A stretch of 56,396 nt of DNA from Capnocytophaga sp. (GTDB lineage: Bacteria; Bacteroidota; Bacteroidia; Flavobacteriales; Flavobacteriaceae): positions 1 to 56,396 of the forward strand of contig NZ_JAUNKD010000019.1 in the NCBI RefSeq assembly GCF_030532915.1, given 5' to 3'. Below the pieces are notes generated by a model. That model did not search any database, had not been told where the DNA came from, and worked only from the letters and a program-made list of their open reading frames with translations. Positions 33,390 through 43,879 of the stretch are shown here, piece by piece; position 1 is the first letter of the stretch; the number at the start of each line of letters is the position of its first letter. Position numbers and translations under genes: made by a program.

Positions 33390-33454
33390 GATATTATTTT
33401 TGTAATAACCAAATGATTTGCAATAAAAAACTATTTTTGCTTGAATAATCAAAC

Positions 33455-35467
<2,013 letters not shown>

Positions 35468-35500
35468 TTAAGTGTAATGTGTTGTTTATATGGCTTTTAT

Positions 35501-35537
35501 AACCAAAAAAAAGCTATCGCGGGGATAGCTCTTTTTT
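35501..35537 (-). terminator. Terminator after DUF2853
   Basis: AGCTATC (35512-35518) pairs with GATAGCT (35524-35530). On the minus strand the stem is followed by TTTTTTTTGG, 24 bases after the DUF2853 stop. T residues on the plus side also exist. Confidence 0.8.
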
Positions 35538-35553
35538 TGATTTAAAGGTTTGA

Positions 35554-35898
35554 TTATTTGTTGTAAACGCTTTCTTTTTTGAAGTGTTTTGCCAACAGAT
35601 AATAAACTACGGCACGGTACTTGGTTTTGTTTGATTTTCCGTAAGTTTCTAAAACAGAATCAATTGCTTTGTCCAACTCCGGCCCGTCCGTCAAGCCTAA
35701 TTTTTTGATTAAAAAGTTTTGTTTCACTCGGTCTAACTCCGTTTGGTCAGAACCGGCAACCGTTGCAGCATCTTTGTTGTAAATTGAAGGGCCTAAGCCT
35801 ACGGTTACTTTTTTCAAAAATTCTAAATCAGGTGTTTGTCCGCACTTTTCTTTTAAATCCTTGGCGTACAATTCGATAAGTTCATCTCTTTTACTCAT
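35554..35898 (-). CDS. DUF2853 family protein
   Basis: Small soluble protein of 114 residues, all helical in appearance, resembling DUF2853 (MSKRDELIELYAKDLKEK, LDRVKQNFLIKKLGL, KYRAVVYYLLAKHF). The acidic and basic residues are evenly mixed and no catalytic motif can be seen. Function is unknown. It follows menD by 37 bases with no promoter box seen between, so it may be the last gene of the comM-to-menD run, ending at the terminator at 35501-35537. Confidence 0.8.
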   Translation of the reverse strand: MSKRDELIELYAKDLKEKCGQTPDLEFLKKVTVGLGPSIYNKDAATVAGSDQTELDRVKQNFLIKKLGLTDGPELDKAIDSVLETYGKSNKTKYRAVVYYLLAKHFKKESVYNK

Positions 35899-35935
35899 AT
35901 TGACTTTGTTTTTAAAATTAAAGTGTAAAACTAAA

Positions 35936-37609
35936 TTATTTTTTTAAGAAATGGAAATAATTTAACAAAACTTTATCGTTTTCGTGTCGCGGTGTATGGA
36001 TTTCCAGCAACTTCGGGCGGGAACTTTCATCAAAAAAACTGCTGAATTTTTGGCGTAAATCCTCCAAATTATCCGTTTTTTCGTATTCAAAATCATACAT
36101 TTTGCAAAGATGTTCTGCCGTGAGTTGGTGTGGTGTTTCAAAAAAGGCTTCAAAATTTTTATCGGATTTGTCACCGGGTAAAATTCTGAAAATCCCGCCT
36201 CCTTGATTGTTTATAAGTAAAATACGGAAATTTTTAGGTATGTATTTGTTCCACAGAGCATTACTGTCGTAAAAAAAACTTAAATCGCCCGTAATGAGCA
36301 GGGTAGGGGATTGGCTACCAACGGCGGCACCAATGGCGGTGGATACGCTCCCGTCGATGCCGCTGGTTCCGCGATTGCAAAAAATCTTCCAAGATGGTTG
36401 AAATTCAAATAGTTGTGCGTAACGTACCGTAGAACTGTTGCTTAGTTGAACTATTTGATTTTTAGGTATTTGCTTGAAAATTTCTTTGTAAACCTTCAAA
36501 TCGGAATACGGAATTTCAGAAATGTATTCCAAGTGTTTTTTGTGAATTTCTTTATTGATTTCCAGCCATTTGTGTTTGTAATCTGATTTTCGGGATTCTA
36601 AATCAGCATTCAAATTCTCAAAAAAGAAATTTATATCTGTCTGAAAATGATTAGTTAAGCAAAAATAAGAATCGTAACCTTTGTGTAAATCAACGTGATA
36701 GTGAAATTTCGGTTGGAATTTACGCAAAAATTCTTTTATTTTTTTGGATACGACTAATCCAGCGAAGGTGAGTAACAATTCGGGGCGTAGTTCTTCTTTT
36801 AAGAAATTATCTTTTTCGCTGAAAGTCAGTAATTTATCAATATAAGGAATGAAATTCTTATGATGTAAGTTGGAAGTCGTTTCCGTTAGTATCAAAACCG
36901 AAGGGTCATTGGCTAATAATTCTATATATTTATGTTCCAGGCTATTAGGAGCTAAAACGCCCACCAGAACCATTTTTTTGTCGGTTTTGTTCCAATTTTT
37001 GATAAAATCGACTTTCTTTTCAGGATTTATGTATTGTTTTTTTTCTACAATAGGTTGATTTTCAAAATGAAAAACGATATCCGTAGTCATATAAAGCGGT
37101 TCTTCAAACGGAACGTTGATATGTACGGGAGCTTGTTCTTCAATGGCGGTGTTGAGGGCTTTGTTTAGCTCGTAAAAATTGCTTTTTTCATCCGTTTCGT
37201 TGTCCGAAAGATTGGCGTTGTAGGCACTGTGATTGGCAAAAACATTCTGTTGGCGAATGGTTTGTCCGTCACCGATATCGATTTTGTTTGAAGGTCGGTC
37301 GGCTGAAATCACCACCAGCGGAATGTCGCTGTAAAAAGCCTCACTCACAGCAGGATAGTAATTGAGCAACGCTGAACCCGAAGTACAAACTACTGCCACG
37401 GGTTGCTTAATTTGCTGTGCGATGCCGAGTGCAAAAAAAGCGGCACAACGCTCATCAACAATGCTGTAACAAGAAAAAAACGAATCGTTTGAAAATCCGA
37501 TGGTTAGCGGAGCATTCCGTGAACCGGGTGAAATGACGATGTGTTTAATATTCTTCGCTTTGCAAGCCTGAATCAGGTGTTGAGCGAGTTTTATGGCAGG
37601 TTGTTTCAT
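35936..37609 (-). CDS. menD: SEPHCHC synthase of menaquinone biosynthesis
   Basis: Thiamine-diphosphate enzyme that joins isochorismate and 2-oxoglutarate in menaquinone synthesis. The 557-residue protein opens with the MenD-typical HIVISPGSRNAPLTIGF and VDERCAAFFALGIAQ (with the ThDP-activating Glu), CTSGSALLNYYPAVSEA and ISADRP. The ThDP-Mg motif is in the C-terminal domain (GDLSFFYDSNALW, then NNQGGGIFRILPG). Other men genes are absent from the window. Its start abuts the stop of the membrane protein gene upstream (37609 is shared), so translation is probably coupled. Confidence 0.93.
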   Translation of the reverse strand: MKQPAIKLAQHLIQACKAKNIKHIVISPGSRNAPLTIGFSNDSFFSCYSIVDERCAAFFALGIAQQIKQPVAVVCTSGSALLNYYPAVSEAFYSDIPLVVISADRPSNKIDIGDGQTIRQQNVFANHSAYNANLSDNETDEKSNFYELNKALNTAIEEQAPVHINVPFEEPLYMTTDIVFHFENQPIVEKKQYINPEKKVDFIKNWNKTDKKMVLVGVLAPNSLEHKYIELLANDPSVLILTETTSNLHHKNFIPYIDKLLTFSEKDNFLKEELRPELLLTFAGLVVSKKIKEFLRKFQPKFHYHVDLHKGYDSYFCLTNHFQTDINFFFENLNADLESRKSDYKHKWLEINKEIHKKHLEYISEIPYSDLKVYKEIFKQIPKNQIVQLSNSSTVRYAQLFEFQPSWKIFCNRGTSGIDGSVSTAIGAAVGSQSPTLLITGDLSFFYDSNALWNKYIPKNFRILLINNQGGGIFRILPGDKSDKNFEAFFETPHQLTAEHLCKMYDFEYEKTDNLEDLRQKFSSFFDESSRPKLLEIHTPRHENDKVLLNYFHFLKK

Positions 37610-38073
37610 TATTTAATTAGTTGATTTTCAGATGAAATTTCTGTGCTTTCAATTGAAGCTTCTGTAATTTGTTTCGGTTTTCGTTGAAATAAAAAGTAAA
37701 AGCAAGTGATAAACCAACTCAGCCAAAACAGATAAAAACCTGAGTGAAAGCTGAATTTCATCATTCGGTGGCTGGTGGTGGTAAAATCAATATATGTGAA
37801 ATAAGTTCCTGTTATGCCGATGATAATCAATGTGATAGCGAGTGTTTTTTGAATTTTTGGACTGATTTTTCTTACGATTAGAAGCATTAAAATCAGCAAA
37901 AGTTGTGCGGCAAATAAAACCAAAGCCGTTTTCCACCACGTTTTGAAAACCAGATATTCACGGTACATCGTGCTGATACCGATACGCCCGATAAGCGACA
38001 TTTTTGAAATCAAAACGCTTGAAACAACACTTGAAAGTGCCTGAAAAAGAGCTAAAATAGTAACGTTTTTCAT
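37609..38073 (-). CDS. Unknown inner-membrane protein with four helices
   Basis: Protein of 154 residues with about four hydrophobic segments (LFQALSSVVSSVLI, ALVLFAAQLLLILMLLI, ITLIIIGITGTYFTYI and FYLFWLSWFITCFYFLF) and a short Ser/Glu-rich C-terminal tail. I do not recognise the family. A start seven codons earlier is possible but would overlap the upstream lipoprotein gene; the ATG at 38073 lies 2 bases after that stop. The C-terminus overlaps the menD start by one base. The tight packing places it in one unit with the lipoprotein gene and menD. Confidence 0.72.
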   Translation of the reverse strand: MKNVTILALFQALSSVVSSVLISKMSLIGRIGISTMYREYLVFKTWWKTALVLFAAQLLLILMLLIVRKISPKIQKTLAITLIIIGITGTYFTYIDFTTTSHRMMKFSFHSGFYLFWLSWFITCFYFLFQRKPKQITEASIESTEISSENQLIK

Positions 38074-38075
38074 AT

Positions 38076-38630
38076 TTATTTTACGATTTTCCAACCCGAA
38101 TTTTCGTTGTATTTCAGTTTGAATTTACGGCTTACAAAAGTCGTTTTAGGATTGGGGTCTTTCCCGAAATGATAAAAAGGCGTTTTTTCTTTATCCAAAA
38201 TAACGGAACAAACAGCGGTTTTTTCGTTGCTTTTTTCGATAGTTATCTGTTTTTCATTGAGTTTGTAAATAATTGTTTTCACAACTGAACTTTTTTTGTT
38301 GTGGCTCACGATGTACGGAAGTGCCCGTTTGGTAAGCACGGGTTCAATGATGTGCAGGCTGTCTTTTGAAAACCATTTTTTTCTGACTTTTTCATTGGTG
38401 ATTTCAACAAAACCGTCATCAACTAATTTTTCGATGGCTTCAATAAGTTCTTTATCTTTTGGGTTTTCAAATCGTTGTTTGTCGGTGTTGAACTTACCTG
38501 TTTCGTACAGCGGTTTTTCTTCCAAATAGGCTGAAATCAAATTTTCGGCGTCACTTACTGAAAGTTTTTGGTCTGATTTACAGCCGATAAAAAAGAAACT
38601 GATTATTAATATTGAAATGTATGCTTTCAT
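38076..38630 (-). CDS. Unknown lipoprotein
   Basis: Protein of 184 residues with a lipoprotein signal peptide ending at FIGC (Cys17). The mature part is charged and mixed alpha/beta, with AENLISAYLEEKP early and a C-terminal FVSRKFKLKYNENSGWKIVK that resembles the end of small periplasmic domains which fold as beta sheets. No family is recognised. It lies between comM (28 bases upstream) and the four-helix membrane protein gene (2 bases downstream), so it is likely part of the same transcript. Confidence 0.75.
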   Translation of the reverse strand: MKAYISILIISFFFIGCKSDQKLSVSDAENLISAYLEEKPLYETGKFNTDKQRFENPKDKELIEAIEKLVDDGFVEITNEKVRKKWFSKDSLHIIEPVLTKRALPYIVSHNKKSSVVKTIIYKLNEKQITIEKSNEKTAVCSVILDKEKTPFYHFGKDPNPKTTFVSRKFKLKYNENSGWKIVK

Positions 38631-38658
38631 TTTTGATTATATTTATGAAATGAGTTAC

Positions 38659-40197
38659 TTATTTTCCGAACCAGCCCTCTCTGTCCAAACTTCGGTATTG
38701 AATTGCCTCGCCGATGTGGTGTTGTTGCACATTTTCCGATTTTTCCAAGTCGGCAATGGTGCGGGCAACTTTCAAAATGCGGTCGTAGGCACGGGCAGAA
38801 AGGTTCAGCCGTTGCATCGCATTTTTGAGAAGTTCCAATGAAACCTCGTCCAATTTGCAATATTTACGGATTTGCTTGGTGTTCATTTGGGCGTTGTAAT
38901 GAATGTTCGGATATTCCTTAAAACGCTCAGTTTGAATGTTTCGGGCTTCCATCACCCGTTGGCGGATTTGATTGCTGCTTTCGGCTTTTTGCTCGCACGA
39001 AAGTTTTTCAAAAGGCACGGGATTGACTTCGATATGAATGTCGATTCGGTCTAACAAAGGTCCTGAAATTTTGCTCAAATAGCGTTGCATTTCGGCAGGT
39101 GAGGACGTTACGGGTGCGTCGGGGTCGTTGAAATAACCACTGGGGCTGGGGTTCATACTCGCCACCAACATAAACGAAGCGGGATAGGTTACCGAAAATT
39201 TGGCTCGTGAGATGGTTACTTCTCGGTCTTCCAGCGGTTGCCGCATCACTTCCAGTACGGTACGTTTAAATTCGGGCAATTCGTCAAGAAATAAAACGCC
39301 GTTATGAGCCAGTGAAATTTCGCCCGGTTGTGGATACGCACCTCCGCCCACCAGAGCTACGTCCGAAATGGTGTGATGCGGGCTTCGAAACGGGCGATGG
39401 CTCATTAGTCCGCTGTCTTTAATACGCCCCACTACGCTGTGTATTTTGGTGGTTTCCAAGGCTTCGTGTAGGGTCATCGGCGGAAGAATGCTCGGTAATC
39501 GTTTGGCTAACATTGTTTTACCCGAACCCGGTGGTCCAATCAAAATAATGTTATGCCCGCCTGCCGCCGCAATTTCCATACATCGTTTGATGGACTCTTG
39601 CCCTTTTACGTCGGCGAAATCAAATTCAGGGAAATCCAAATTTTTGAAGAATTCTTTTCGGGTATCAACTTCTGTTTTTTCAAGAGATTTTTCTCCGTTG
39701 AAAAAGTCGATAACGTCTTTAATGTTCTCAACGCCAAATACTTCCAGATTATCAACAATGGCGGCTTCTTTGGCGTTTTGTGCCGGCAGGATAAATCCTT
39801 TAAAACCTTCTTTTCGGGCTTGTATGGCAATGGGCAATGCTCCTTTTATGGGTTGCAGACTTCCGTCGAGGGAAAGCTCGCCCATAATGATATATTGCTC
39901 TAAATCATCGGATTGTATTTGTCCGTTGGCGGCTAAAATCCCGATGGCGAAACTCAAATCATAAGCCGAACCTTCTTTACGCATATCGGCAGGCGCCATA
40001 TTGATGGTGATTTTTTTGCCCGGAATTTTGTAGCCGTTGTTTTGCAGGGCAGCCCCGATGCGGTAACTACTTTCTTTAATGGCACTATCAGGCAAGCCAA
40101 CCAAGTGATAACCAACGCCTTTGTCGATATTCACTTCAATGGTGATGGTTGTGGCTTCCACCCCGAAAACAGCACTTCCGTATATTTTTACAAGCAT
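38659..40197 (-). CDS. comM: YifB/ComM-type AAA+ ATPase (Mg-chelatase-like)
   Basis: AAA+ protein of 512 residues. An N-terminal LonC-like S5 domain ([22 protein letters not shown]) precedes the ATPase with Walker [14 protein letters not shown] and Walker [11 protein letters not shown], then the Mg-chelatase C-terminal domain. In naturally competent bacteria ComM is a helicase that helps branch migration of incoming DNA; related YifB proteins are widespread in non-competent species. The start at MLVKIYG is supported by a promoter box 21 bases upstream, while the open frame would add 11 codons across it. Confidence 0.9.
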   Translation of the reverse strand: MLVKIYGSAVFGVEATTITIEVNIDKGVGYHLVGLPDSAIKESSYRIGAALQNNGYKIPGKKITINMAPADMRKEGSAYDLSFAIGILAANGQIQSDDLEQYIIMGELSLDGSLQPIKGALPIAIQARKEGFKGFILPAQNAKEAAIVDNLEVFGVENIKDVIDFFNGEKSLEKTEVDTRKEFFKNLDFPEFDFADVKGQESIKRCMEIAAAGGHNIILIGPPGSGKTMLAKRLPSILPPMTLHEALETTKIHSVVGRIKDSGLMSHRPFRSPHHTISDVALVGGGAYPQPGEISLAHNGVLFLDELPEFKRTVLEVMRQPLEDREVTISRAKFSVTYPASFMLVASMNPSPSGYFNDPDAPVTSSPAEMQRYLSKISGPLLDRIDIHIEVNPVPFEKLSCEQKAESSNQIRQRVMEARNIQTERFKEYPNIHYNAQMNTKQIRKYCKLDEVSLELLKNAMQRLNLSARAYDRILKVARTIADLEKSENVQQHHIGEAIQYRSLDREGWFGK

Positions 40198-40217
40198 TTT
40201 TGACCGAAATTTTCCTA

Positions 40218-40225
40218 CAAAAATA
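40218..40225 (-). promoter_or_regulatory. Bacteroidota -7 box for the comM unit
   Basis: TATTTTTG on the minus strand, 21 bases ahead of the comM start. Confidence 0.6.
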
Positions 40226-40263
40226 CTCAAAATAATCTAAAAAACAAGTTTTTGCGTGCGGAA

Positions 40264-41667
40264 TTAATTTTTTAAAAGAATTTTTTCGATATTCGGACTG
40301 AAAATACTTTCAAAAGCCGAAACAATTCGGGAGTTGTGATTTAAGATTAATGACTTACTGATATTGTTAATGAGTAATTTACGTGATAAATCAGAAAAAT
40401 TCGTGGAATGATACTGTTCGCTATCGGCGATCGTTAGTGGGGCGGTTTCGCACCATTTTTCAATGTCTTGCCCAACATCAATTCCTATAAATTTAACATT
40501 CGGGAAAAGTGTTTTGAGTTGCAAAATTCGATTGAAAATAAGGTTTGACATATCGGGTTGATTCACAGACCAGAAATAGTAAATGCTTAGTTCTTTTTTG
40601 GTAATTTTAAGTAAGGAGGTACGATTGCCGTTAAGGTCAATCAGGTCAAAATCAGGCGGAAACTTTCCGGTTTGTAAGGCAAGGGTGCTTTTGAAGAGTT
40701 CGTCCAATTCGGTTTTGTGTGCGTTATTTTGATTGTAACGGTCAAATTCTTCGATGTAACAATCACATTCTCTGTTGTTTTGAATGTTTAGTACATAGGC
40801 GTATGCGGCGTTTCGGAATAAATTATCCCTAAGATTTCCGGCTTGGAACACACTGTCAATTACGGTAATTTTTTTCAAATGAAATTGTTCGTTTTTGTTG
40901 ATATCAACATTTTCACCAACTTTTATAGTATGTTTTTTAAAGGCTAAATTGTTGATAAACATAACCATATAGCTATAATATGGACGGTAATACTCTAAAA
41001 ATGAATCGTTGTAATTGATGTTTTTCCGATAGTCATAAAACCCAATAGGAAGTGAATTAATTACCGAATTTCCGTTATTTCTTTGATATACAAATGGATA
41101 AGCTTCCATTTCTTTGTAGATGGGAAACGTTGAGCTCACCAAAGCAATGTTTTTTGCCTGTTTAGAGAGTTCAGGGTTGTTACTAACAAAGGTTTTGTAT
41201 ATTTTTATTTTTGAGTTGTAAATAGAATCCGTAAGGTCTTTATACTGATTGGGATAGAAATAATTATGTGACTTTACGATTGCTGCCTCTTGCTCGGTTT
41301 TGTTCATTTGAGCCGTCATAAAATTATTGATAACCGAGCCTTTTCCTGAAAAAGAAACACTTTGGTTAAAATTCATCGTGTTGGCAAAAACAACAACGCT
41401 ATCTTTGGGCTCTAAATAAAGATATTGATAGTTGTTGTCAATTTCAAAATAATAAAGTTTGGGGTCATCAATTTTCAACTTAAACAAAGCCTTTTTGCTT
41501 GTGTTTAGTTGAGCGGTATCAATGGGTTTGTCATTGTGATAAAGTACAATGATGGAATCTTTTGCATTTGGGAAATACCCCTTAAAAAAAGTAATATCCT
41601 TATCATTATCACTGCACGATAACATAAAGACAACAGGGAGCAGTAAAAGTAGTAATCTATTCATCAT
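40264..41667 (-). CDS. Thioredoxin-fold (TlpA-like) lipoprotein lacking CxxC
   Basis: Lipoprotein of 467 residues with a lipobox MLSC (Cys18). An N-terminal DUF4369-like beta region is followed by a long helical middle and a C-terminal thioredoxin-like domain (about 345-467, FPPDFDLIDLNGNRTSLLKI). In place of the redox WCxxC the sequence is FWSVNQPDM, so no disulfide exchange at that site is expected. The middle contains ECDCYIEEF with two cysteines. Related Bacteroidota proteins are anchored thiol-disulfide proteins; this one may be a binding or structural derivative. A promoter box is at 41690-41697. Confidence 0.8.
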   Translation of the reverse strand: MMNRLLLLLLPVVFMLSCSDNDKDITFFKGYFPNAKDSIIVLYHNDKPIDTAQLNTSKKALFKLKIDDPKLYYFEIDNNYQYLYLEPKDSVVVFANTMNFNQSVSFSGKGSVINNFMTAQMNKTEQEAAIVKSHNYFYPNQYKDLTDSIYNSKIKIYKTFVSNNPELSKQAKNIALVSSTFPIYKEMEAYPFVYQRNNGNSVINSLPIGFYDYRKNINYNDSFLEYYRPYYSYMVMFINNLAFKKHTIKVGENVDINKNEQFHLKKITVIDSVFQAGNLRDNLFRNAAYAYVLNIQNNRECDCYIEEFDRYNQNNAHKTELDELFKSTLALQTGKFPPDFDLIDLNGNRTSLLKITKKELSIYYFWSVNQPDMSNLIFNRILQLKTLFPNVKFIGIDVGQDIEKWCETAPLTIADSEQYHSTNFSDLSRKLLINNISKSLILNHNSRIVSAFESIFSPNIEKILLKN

Positions 41668-41689
41668 TTAATCATCTCGTCTCAGCGTG

Positions 41690-41697
41690 CAAAGATA
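41690..41697 (-). promoter_or_regulatory. Bacteroidota -7 box for the TlpA-like gene
   Basis: TATCTTTG on the minus strand, 23 bases upstream of the start. Confidence 0.65.
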
Positions 41698-41741
41698 CGA
41701 AAAACAGGTGATGAATGGATGTTAAAGTCAAGTTAAAAATG

Positions 41742-41786
41742 AAACGCTGATAAAATATTAATACTTTTTATGTTTTATCAGCGTTT
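41742..41786. terminator. Terminator after the purine nucleoside phosphorylase gene
   Basis: Perfect 14-bp stem AAACGCTGATAAAA (41742-41755) with 41773-41786 and a 17-base AT-rich loop. It lies 20 bases beyond the stop on the minus strand. Confidence 0.75.
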
Positions 41787-41805
41787 TTTGATAAAAAGGA
41801 AGTGC

Positions 41806-42630
41806 CTATCTGTAATTTTTTATAAGATTTTTAACCAGTAGAATAACATTTGGCATTGCCGTGTTGGCGGCATTTAAAACTTCTTCGTGTGAAACATTTG
41901 GCGAAATTTCAGGTCCGCCCAAATCAGTAATGACCGAAAGTGCGCAGACTTCCATATTTTGGTGGCGCGCCACGATGGTTTCAGGTACGGTACTCATCCC
42001 TACAGCATCACCGCCTAAAATCCGTACCATCCCGTATTCAGCTGGTGTTTCAAACGAAGGTCCCTGCAAGCCAACGTATACTCCTTTTTGAATTTTGATG
42101 TTGTGCGATTGCGCTATTTTTTCAAGTTCGGCAATCATTGCAAGGCTATAAGGTTTGCTCATATCGGGGAAGCGAGCCCCGAAATCGTCCAAATTTTTGC
42201 CTCGAAGCGGATGCTCAGGAAACATATTAATATGGTCGCGAATAATCATAATATCGCCAATAGAAAAATTTGGGTTTACCCCTCCGGAAGCATTCGAAAG
42301 GATTAATCGTTTGATTCCCAGTTTGTGAAATACACGAATCGGGAAGGTTACCTCTTGCATTGAGTATCCTTCGTAATAATGTACACGTCCCGACATCATC
42401 AAAACATAACGATTTTCGATTTTTCCGTAGATGAGTTTGCCGGTATGCCCCGCAACGGTTGATTTTGGGAAGTTTGGAATGTGTGAATATTTAATCTCAG
42501 AGATAACTTCCACCTCATTTTGCAATTTGCTCAATCCCGAGCCCAGAATAATGGCAAATTCGGGTGTGTGTTCTGAAATGTACGACTGAATGATGCGAGC
42601 CGTTTCGTTTATTTTATTGTAAATTTCCAT
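41806..42630 (-). CDS. Purine-nucleoside phosphorylase (trimeric type)
   Basis: Cleaves inosine and guanosine with phosphate to free base and ribose 1-phosphate for purine salvage. The 274-residue cytosolic protein matches the trimeric PNP family: GSGLSKL (phosphate site), GRVHYYEGYSMQEVTFP, LSNASGGVNP, GPSFETPAEYGMVRILGGDAVGMSTVPE and SVITDLGG. The start at MEIYNK is set by a complete promoter whose box lies within the longer frame. It is transcribed divergently from fmt. Confidence 0.93.
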   Translation of the reverse strand: MEIYNKINETARIIQSYISEHTPEFAIILGSGLSKLQNEVEVISEIKYSHIPNFPKSTVAGHTGKLIYGKIENRYVLMMSGRVHYYEGYSMQEVTFPIRVFHKLGIKRLILSNASGGVNPNFSIGDIMIIRDHINMFPEHPLRGKNLDDFGARFPDMSKPYSLAMIAELEKIAQSHNIKIQKGVYVGLQGPSFETPAEYGMVRILGGDAVGMSTVPETIVARHQNMEVCALSVITDLGGPEISPNVSHEEVLNAANTAMPNVILLVKNLIKNYR

Positions 42631-42653
42631 CGTAATACAAATTAGATTAGTTG

Positions 42654-42684
42654 CAAAAGTAAACAAAATTTTTTTGAAAACAAA
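42654..42684 (-). promoter_or_regulatory. Bacteroidota promoter for the PNP gene
   Basis: On the minus strand, TTTG (42681-42684), a 19-base spacer, then TACTTTTG (42654-42661), 24 bases ahead of the start. Confidence 0.75.
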
Positions 42685-42706
42685 TAATTAATTCTGTTAA
42701 AAATAT

Positions 42707-42714
42707 TATTTTTG
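42707..42714 (+). promoter_or_regulatory. Bacteroidota -7 box for fmt
   Basis: TATTTTTG, 53 bases upstream of fmt. The divergent PNP promoter is within 25 bases. Confidence 0.55.
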
Positions 42715-42767
42715 CGAAGTTAATAAACTTCGGTGTAGGAAACCGTTATATAATGTAAGGAAAATAA

Positions 42768-43718
42768 ATGAAAAATCTGAGAATTGTTTTTATGGGTACG
42801 CCCGATTTTGCATTGGAAAGTTTACGTCAGTTGGTTGAAAATCAGTATAATGTTGTAGGAGTTGTGACCGTGGCGGACAAACTTGCCGGTCGCGGACAAA
42901 AACTGCAAGCATCGCCCGTAAAAATTTATGCCGAAAGCAAGGGAATTCCGGTGTTGCAACCCACGAATCTGAAAGATGAAAAATTTATAAAAGCCCTAAA
43001 AGGATTGCAACCCGATTTGCAAGTTGTGGTGGCTTTCAGGATGTTACCTAAAGTGGTTTGGCAATTGCCTAAGCACGGAACTTTCAACTTGCACGCTTCT
43101 TTGTTACCTGCCTATCGCGGTTCGGCACCCATCAATTGGGCTATCATAAATGGTGAAACCCAAACGGGAGTAACTACTTTTTTTATTGATGAAAAAATTG
43201 ATACGGGGGCGATTATTTTACAAACCGAAACACCCATCACAGCAAGTGAAACTGCCGGAACACTACACGATAAATTAATGATGCAAGGTGCTGATTTAGT
43301 GCTTAAAACCGTAGATTTAATAGCCGAAGGAAAAGAGCAAGTAAGCCAACAACCTGCAGAAGTGTCACTTGCCGAAGCACCTAAATTATTCAAGGAAACG
43401 TGCAAAATTCAATGGAATAGAGAAGGTCTTGCAATTGAACGATTTATTAGAGGACTCAGCCCTTATCCAACGGCTTGGACAATTTTGAAAAATCAACAAG
43501 AAATGGTAAATGTGAAGGTTTATAATGCTGTTTTTCAGCAAGAAAACCATTCGTTTGAAACCGGAACAATAAAAATCGAAAGCAAAAAAATACTTGTAGC
43601 CGTGAAAGATGGTTTCGTAACCGTTTTGGAGTTGCAATTGCCCGGTAAAAAACGAATGAAAGCGGCTGATTTACTAAACGGATTTTCGTTTGCCGAAAAT
43701 GCAGCGTTTGTGTCGTAA
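42768..43718 (+). CDS. fmt: Methionyl-tRNA formyltransferase
   Basis: Formylates initiator Met-tRNA using 10-formyl-tetrahydrofolate. The 316-residue protein has the N-terminal formyltransferase fold beginning RIVFMGTPDFAL, the catalytic Asn/His in FNLHASLLPAYRGSAPINW and the conserved FFIDEKIDTGAI Asp region, then the C-terminal OB-like tRNA-binding domain (about 208-316). It stands alone with its own promoter. The gap to xerC contains no gene. Confidence 0.95.
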   Translation: MKNLRIVFMGTPDFALESLRQLVENQYNVVGVVTVADKLAGRGQKLQASPVKIYAESKGIPVLQPTNLKDEKFIKALKGLQPDLQVVVAFRMLPKVVWQLPKHGTFNLHASLLPAYRGSAPINWAIINGETQTGVTTFFIDEKIDTGAIILQTETPITASETAGTLHDKLMMQGADLVLKTVDLIAEGKEQVSQQPAEVSLAEAPKLFKETCKIQWNREGLAIERFIRGLSPYPTAWTILKNQQEMVNVKVYNAVFQQENHSFETGTIKIESKKILVAVKDGFVTVLELQLPGKKRMKAADLLNGFSFAENAAFVS

Positions 43719-43832
43719 TGATTTTATGATTGGCCTTCTTTTTTGGATACGTTACGTGATTAAAAAGAAGCGTTTAGTTTACATTTAGTAAAAAATTAAC
43801 ATTTTATTATGAAATTAAAGAATATTATTTCT

Positions 43833-43840
43833 TATCTTTG
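43833..43840 (+). promoter_or_regulatory. Bacteroidota -7 box for xerC-hpf
   Basis: TATCTTTG, 39 bases upstream of xerC. Confidence 0.65.
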
Positions 43841-43879
43841 TAACATCAAGATTGGACAAGGAGCTAAAACAAAGCGAAG

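Noticed and set aside
39446-39964. 172-codon open frame antisense to comM
   Set aside because: It overlaps the Walker A region of comM, whose motifs are clear; the antisense product has no recognisable domain.
43735-43770. Terminator after fmt
   Set aside because: CTTCTTTTT and AAAAAGAAG could pair, but the stem is AT-only and there is no terminal T-run.
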